Shown: positions 12,987-16,046 of the stretch, piece by piece | How positions within the stretch are numbered: position 1 is the first letter of the stretch | Layout: each line of letters opens with the position of its first letter | Assembly (NCBI GenBank): GCA_023432845.1 | Contig: JAEZEY010000399.1 | Coordinates: forward strand, 1-16,046 | Source of the DNA: Pseudomonadota bacterium | Lineage (GTDB): Bacteria > Pseudomonadota > Alphaproteobacteria > Rhizobiales > Xanthobacteraceae | Reading direction: 5' to 3' | DNA length: 16,046 nt | The notes under the pieces: model-generated | Database searches by the model: none | What the model was told of the DNA's origin: nothing | The model's input: the letters and a program-made list of their open reading frames with translations, nothing else | Translations under genes and position numbers: made by a program

Positions 12987-12998
12987 CGCCGCGCGCCA

Positions 12999-14231
12999 CT
13001 AGGCGCTCGCACGGAGGCTGGGCCGGTCGCCCGAGAACGCCGCTTCGACCAAGGTCGCCATGGTAGCGAGTTCAATCGGGCGCGGATTGTTCTTGATGAG
13101 GCGCGCGCTGCCCATCGCCTGCTCCGCGACCATCGGTAATTGCGACTCGACGACGCCGAGATCGGCGATGGTCTTCGGAATACCGATCGAGGCGAACAGG
13201 CTTTCGACCGCGTCGATGGTGGCGCCGGCCGCCTCCCCCACCGTGCGCGCACCCAGATCGAGACCCATCGCCTTGCCGATCTCGGCCAGCTCCGGCTCGC
13301 AATGGCGGCGATTGAATTCCATCACGTAAGGCATCATCACGGCGACACCGGCGCCGTGCGGCGTATGTGTCATGGCGCCGATCGGATATTGCACGGCATG
13401 GGCAGCGGCGGTGCCGGCGGTGCCGAAGGCAAGCCCGGCCACGGTGGCGCCGAGCATCAGGCGCTCGCGCGCCTCCTTGTCGGCGCCGTTGTCGACAGCA
13501 CGCTTGAGGCTCGCGGCGATATGGGCGATCGCCGTCAGCGCGTAGTTGTCGCTGAGTACGTTCTTGCCGAGGAAGACGTGCTCGTGAACGACCGAACCGG
13601 TCGGCTCACGGCGCATGGTGGTGAAGGCTTCGATGGCGTGGGTGAGCGCATCGGCGCCCGACACGGCGGTCAGGCCCGGCGGGCACGTATAGGTCAGTTC
13701 GGGATCGCAGATGGCGGTGTGGCTGATGATGTGGGGCGAAGCGATACCGACTTTCACCGCGCGATCGGGGTCGGTGACGACCGCGACCGGGGTGACTTCC
13801 GAACCAGTGCCAGATGTCGTCGGCAGCGAGATCAGCGGCAGCACGGGCCCCGGCACCTTGAACTCGCCGTAGTAGTCGGAAATCCTGCCGCCGTGCGCCA
13901 GCAGCACCGCCGTCACTTTCGCCGCGTCGATGCAGCTGCCGCCGCCGACGCCGATGACGAGATCGGCACCGAGCACCTTGCCGGCTTCGACGGCGCGGGC
14001 GATGCATTCGACCGGCAGCTTTGCGATCGTGCCGTCAAAGACACGAATCTGCAGACCGGCCTGCTTCAGCGAACCGGCCATCTGGAGAAAGTCGGCATCG
14101 GAGCTCAGGCGCTGGTCGGTCACGACTAGCGCGCGGCTGCCCAGAGCCTTGGCGTAGCCGGCCAGCGCCTGGCGCTGACCGGTGCCGAAAACCAGATTGC
14201 GCGGCGTGCGCAAAGTACCGAACAGGGACAA
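12999..14231 (-). CDS. Iron-containing (group III) alcohol dehydrogenase
   Basis: The product has 410 residues and is a group III, iron-dependent alcohol dehydrogenase (FucO/maleylacetate reductase superfamily), a cytoplasmic NAD(P)-dependent oxidoreductase. The nucleotide-binding motif GVGGGSCIDAAK spans 94-105, and LPTTSGTGSEVTP follows at 136-148. Metal ligands by comparison with FucO are Asp194, His198 (GADALTHAIEAF), His278 and His292 (TPHG), with correct spacing. Tyr282 sits where FucO has His267. The start is TTG at 14229-14231: GGAGA at 14238-14242 lies 6 bases upstream, the first residues match the family start, and no ATG occurs before residue 51. It follows tctA by 31 bases on the same strand, so it is probably the last gene of the tct operon and acts on the imported acid or a product of it. 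The substrate is unknown. Confidence 0.92.
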   Translation of the reverse strand: MSLFGTLRTPRNLVFGTGQRQALAGYAKALGSRALVVTDQRLSSDADFLQMAGSLKQAGLQIRVFDGTIAKLPVECIARAVEAGKVLGADLVIGVGGGSCIDAAKVTAVLLAHGGRISDYYGEFKVPGPVLPLISLPTTSGTGSEVTPVAVVTDPDRAVKVGIASPHIISHTAICDPELTYTCPPGLTAVSGADALTHAIEAFTTMRREPTGSVVHEHVFLGKNVLSDNYALTAIAHIAASLKRAVDNGADKEARERLMLGATVAGLAFGTAGTAAAHAVQYPIGAMTHTPHGAGVAVMMPYVMEFNRRHCEPELAEIGKAMGLDLGARTVGEAAGATIDAVESLFASIGIPKTIADLGVVESQLPMVAEQAMGSARLIKNNPRPIELATMATLVEAAFSGDRPSLRASA

Positions 14232-14237
14232 ATTATT

Positions 14238-14242
14238 TCTCC
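14238..14242 (-). promoter_or_regulatory. Ribosome binding site that supports a TTG start
   Basis: GGAGA on the minus strand lies 6 bases before the TTG at 14229-14231. With no in-frame ATG until residue 51, this site decides the start of the alcohol dehydrogenase gene. Confidence 0.7.
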
Positions 14243-14262
14243 AGGTTGAACGTCGTACGTAT

Positions 14263-15768
14263 CTAGTCTTCGTCGACGAGGATCTCGCGGCCCTTGCTGA
14301 GCGACGGCACCAGTGCCGCGCCCAGCGCGAGCAAAGCCGCGAGCAGCAGGACGAGCGTCAGCGGCTCGCTCAGGAAGGTCCAGACATTGCCGTTGCTGAG
14401 AATAAGACCGCGCCGCAGATTGTCTTCCAGCATGGCGCCGAGCACGAGACCCAGCAGCAGCGGCGCCAGTTCGAACCGCAACTTGAAGAACAGGTAGCCG
14501 AAGGCGCCGAAGGCGGCGACCTCCAGCACGTCCGAAGGCCGCGAATTGACCGAGTAGATACCGAGGCAGCAAATCAGCACGATCATCGGGAACAGGAGGT
14601 GATACGGCACCTTGAGGAATTTCACCCAGATGCCGATCAGCGGCAGGTTGATGACGACCAGCATCAGGTTGCCGATCCACATCGACGTCACCACGCCCCA
14701 GAACAGGTCGGGATGCTTGCTGATGACCTGCGGGCCCGGCACGACGCCGTGCAGCGTCATGGCGCCGCCGACCAGCGCCATCACCGCCGTCGACGGCAGG
14801 CCGAGCGTCAGCAGTGGAATGAAAGTCGTCTGCGCCGCGGCATTGTTGGCGGACTCCGGGCCCGCGACGCCTTCGATGGCGCCCTTGCCGAAACGCTCCG
14901 GCCGCTTGGAGAGCGCTTTCTCCAGCGCATAGGACACGAAGGACGACAGGGTCGCGCCGTTGCCCGGAATGATGCCGATGATGGAGCCGAGCACCGAACC
15001 GCGCGCGATGGAACCGGCGGACTGCTTAATGTCCTTGCGGTCCGGCAGCAAGCTGCCCGTCACCTTGCCGACGAACGGCTTCATTTCCGGCGTCTCAAGA
15101 TTGCGCAGGATCTCGGCAATGCCGAACAATCCCATCGACACAATGGCGACGTTGAAGCCGTCGTAGAGAATCTCAGTGCCGAAGGTCAGCCGCGGCTCGG
15201 CGGTGATCTGGTCGGCGCCGATCAGTGCCATGACGACGCCGATGATCAGCGTGCAAACCGCCTTGATGACCGACCCGCCGGCCAGCACGATGGCGAGGGC
15301 AAGGCCCAGCACCATCAGCGCGAAATAGTTGCCGGCGGTGAAGCTGAGCGCCAGCTTCGACAGCGGGATGGCAATGGCGGCGATGACGAAGGTGGCGAAG
15401 GTGCCGGCGACAAACGAGCCGATGGCAGCGATGCCCAGCGCCTTGCCGGCCCGGCCCTGTTTCGCCATCGCATGGCCGTCAAAGGTCGTCACCAGCGAAG
15501 AGGTTTCGCCCGGCATGTTGACCAGAATGGCCGTCGTCGAGCCGCCGTATTGCGAGCCGTAATAGATGCCGGCGAGCATGATCAGCGAGCCGACCGGCTC
15601 GGCGTTATAGGTCAGCGGCATCAGGATCGCGATGGTCGCCAGCGGGCCGATGCCCGGCAACACGCCGATCAGGGTGCCGAGCAGACAGCCGACGAAGCAG
15701 AGAAGGACATTCTGCACCGACAGGATCGTCGAAAAGCCGAGATAGAGATGCTGAAACAACTCAGTCAC
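14263..15768 (-). CDS. tctA: Tripartite tricarboxylate transporter, large membrane subunit TctA
   Basis: The product has 501 residues, normal for TctA, the large inner-membrane subunit (about 12 spans) of the TTT solute transporter family, which imports carboxylates such as citrate, tartrate or aromatic acids with a periplasmic TctC binding protein. The two repeated glycine-rich motifs of the family are present: GVLPGIGPLATIAILMP (35-51) and GIIPGNGATLSSFVSYALEK (265-284), followed by GVAGPESANNAAA (300-312) and PLLTLGLPSTAVMALVGGAM. The start is GTG at 15766-15768; it overlaps the end of tctB by 8 bases (GTGACTGA) and has GGAGA 6 bases upstream at 15775-15779, while the frame further upstream lies inside tctB. 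No TctC gene is visible; it is probably beyond the right edge, upstream of tctB. Confidence 0.95.
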   Translation of the reverse strand: MTELFQHLYLGFSTILSVQNVLLCFVGCLLGTLIGVLPGIGPLATIAILMPLTYNAEPVGSLIMLAGIYYGSQYGGSTTAILVNMPGETSSLVTTFDGHAMAKQGRAGKALGIAAIGSFVAGTFATFVIAAIAIPLSKLALSFTAGNYFALMVLGLALAIVLAGGSVIKAVCTLIIGVVMALIGADQITAEPRLTFGTEILYDGFNVAIVSMGLFGIAEILRNLETPEMKPFVGKVTGSLLPDRKDIKQSAGSIARGSVLGSIIGIIPGNGATLSSFVSYALEKALSKRPERFGKGAIEGVAGPESANNAAAQTTFIPLLTLGLPSTAVMALVGGAMTLHGVVPGPQVISKHPDLFWGVVTSMWIGNLMLVVINLPLIGIWVKFLKVPYHLLFPMIVLICCLGIYSVNSRPSDVLEVAAFGAFGYLFFKLRFELAPLLLGLVLGAMLEDNLRRGLILSNGNVWTFLSEPLTLVLLLAALLALGAALVPSLSKGREILVDED

Positions 15769-16046
15769 GCGGCATCTCCGGCAGGCCGAAGAAGTAAATG
15801 TAGAGCGCCGCTGTGAGCACGAAGTAGGCCCCGTAGGCGAGACGGACCAGCGTGTCGATGCCGAGCGAAAGCGTGAGCGGATCCTGGATGAACTTGGGAA
15901 ACACCGGAATGGTGACGTTGAGCATGTCCGAGAAGACAAGCAGCAGCGCCGCGGTCAGCCCGAAGGACAGCACCGAGAGACTCCTGACCTCCATCTCCGG
16001 CGTCGCGCTGCCGGCGATGAACACCGTCAGCGGACCGACGATCATC
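15761..16046 (-). CDS. tctB: Tripartite tricarboxylate transporter, small membrane subunit TctB (5' end outside the window)
   Basis: The frame is open to the right edge of the window and gives about 94 visible residues. It has three likely membrane spans (about GPLTVFIAGSA, SVLSFGLTAALLLVFSDM, and LVRLAYGAYFVLTAALYIYF) and ends FFGLPEMPRD. TctB proteins are small (about 150-180 residues), poorly conserved inner-membrane proteins with four spans, so roughly the C-terminal 60% is seen. Identification rests mainly on its place directly before tctA, with an 8-base overlap, and on the hydrophobic profile. An ATG near the edge (16043-16045) is probably internal, because a first span would otherwise be missing. 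Confidence 0.85.
   Translation of the reverse strand, partial: MIVGPLTVFIAGSATPEMEVRSLSVLSFGLTAALLLVFSDMLNVTIPVFPKFIQDPLTLSLGIDTLVRLAYGAYFVLTAALYIYFFGLPEMPRD

Noticed and set aside
13140..14129. 329-residue plus-strand open frame opposite the alcohol dehydrogenase
   Set aside because: It is antisense to a gene with all metal and cofactor motifs; composition is rich in Arg, Asp, His and Gly, as expected of a shadow.
14182..15816. 544-residue plus-strand open frame opposite tctA
   Set aside because: It lies antisense to the well-supported tctA gene and has a His/Arg/Asp/Gln-rich, low-complexity composition typical of the reverse strand of GC-rich coding DNA.
1..16046. Search by eye for a CRISPR array, tRNA/rRNA genes, insertion sequences, defence genes or phage genes
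   Set aside because: I found no regularly spaced direct repeats, no tRNA-like or rRNA-like segments and no transposase, integrase or restriction gene; base composition is even across the window.

Overview
This GC-rich window (roughly two-thirds G+C, estimated by eye) reads as chromosomal DNA of an alphaproteobacterium of the order Rhizobiales/Hyphomicrobiales, most like Bradyrhizobium, Rhodopseudomonas, Pseudolabrys and other Xanthobacteraceae/Nitrobacteraceae. The signs are a GapR (DUF2312) gene, a DUF1244 gene, a DUF1036 gene, the 41-residue cysteine-free form of ribosomal protein bL36, an orphan Flp-type pilin, a Tct solute transporter, and a short intergenic palindrome of the kind common in these genomes. 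Gene packing is dense, no intergenic stretch exceeds 300 bases, and I see no rRNA, tRNA, CRISPR array, transposase, integrase or phage gene.

Layout. Bases 2-286 hold the 3' end of an unidentified plus-strand gene, followed by a nested palindromic repeat (311-389). A minus-strand block follows: gapR (414-689), DUF1244 (848-1156), then a two-gene operon for a molybdenum hydroxylase of the isoquinoline-1-oxidoreductase type (Tat-exported Mo subunit 1288-3492, 2Fe-2S subunit 3489-3950) that ends in a clear intrinsic terminator (1221-1251). Divergent from it is a plus-strand operon: glycerate 2-kinase (4139-5428), a secreted DUF1036 protein (5425-6036) and pyruvate kinase (6033-7466), joined by ATGA overlaps at both junctions. 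A beta-CASP metallo-beta-lactamase-fold nuclease (7580-9175) and a single-domain response regulator (9335-9706) follow on the same strand.

The stretch 9804-10829 has a 54-residue Flp-type pilin (9804-9968) converging on a secreted TPR protein (9976-10596), and then rpmJ (10704-10829) with a near-consensus sigma-70 promoter and its own terminator. Divergent from rpmJ is a stand-alone MetE-C-like enzyme (10995-12137), which converges on a TVP38/TMEM64 membrane protein (12141-12827). The right end is a minus-strand operon: tctB (cut by the window edge), tctA, and an iron-containing alcohol dehydrogenase with a TTG start.

How the genes fit together. The kinase operon gives a short path from glycerate to 2-phosphoglycerate and, through enolase encoded elsewhere, phosphoenolpyruvate to pyruvate; the same pair of enzymes is known from tartrate/glycerate pathways (ttuD/ttuE). 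The tct-ADH operon looks like import plus oxidation or reduction of an organic acid of unknown identity. The molybdenum hydroxylase would oxidise an N-heterocycle or aldehyde in the periplasm. Most of this is ordinary for the group. The points most worth a second look are the translationally coupled secreted DUF1036 protein between two cytoplasmic glycolytic enzymes, the orphan pilin with Ala where Gly is expected at its cleavage site, the alcohol dehydrogenase with Tyr at a usually-His active-site position, and the nested repeat. I found no convincing wholly new multi-gene system.
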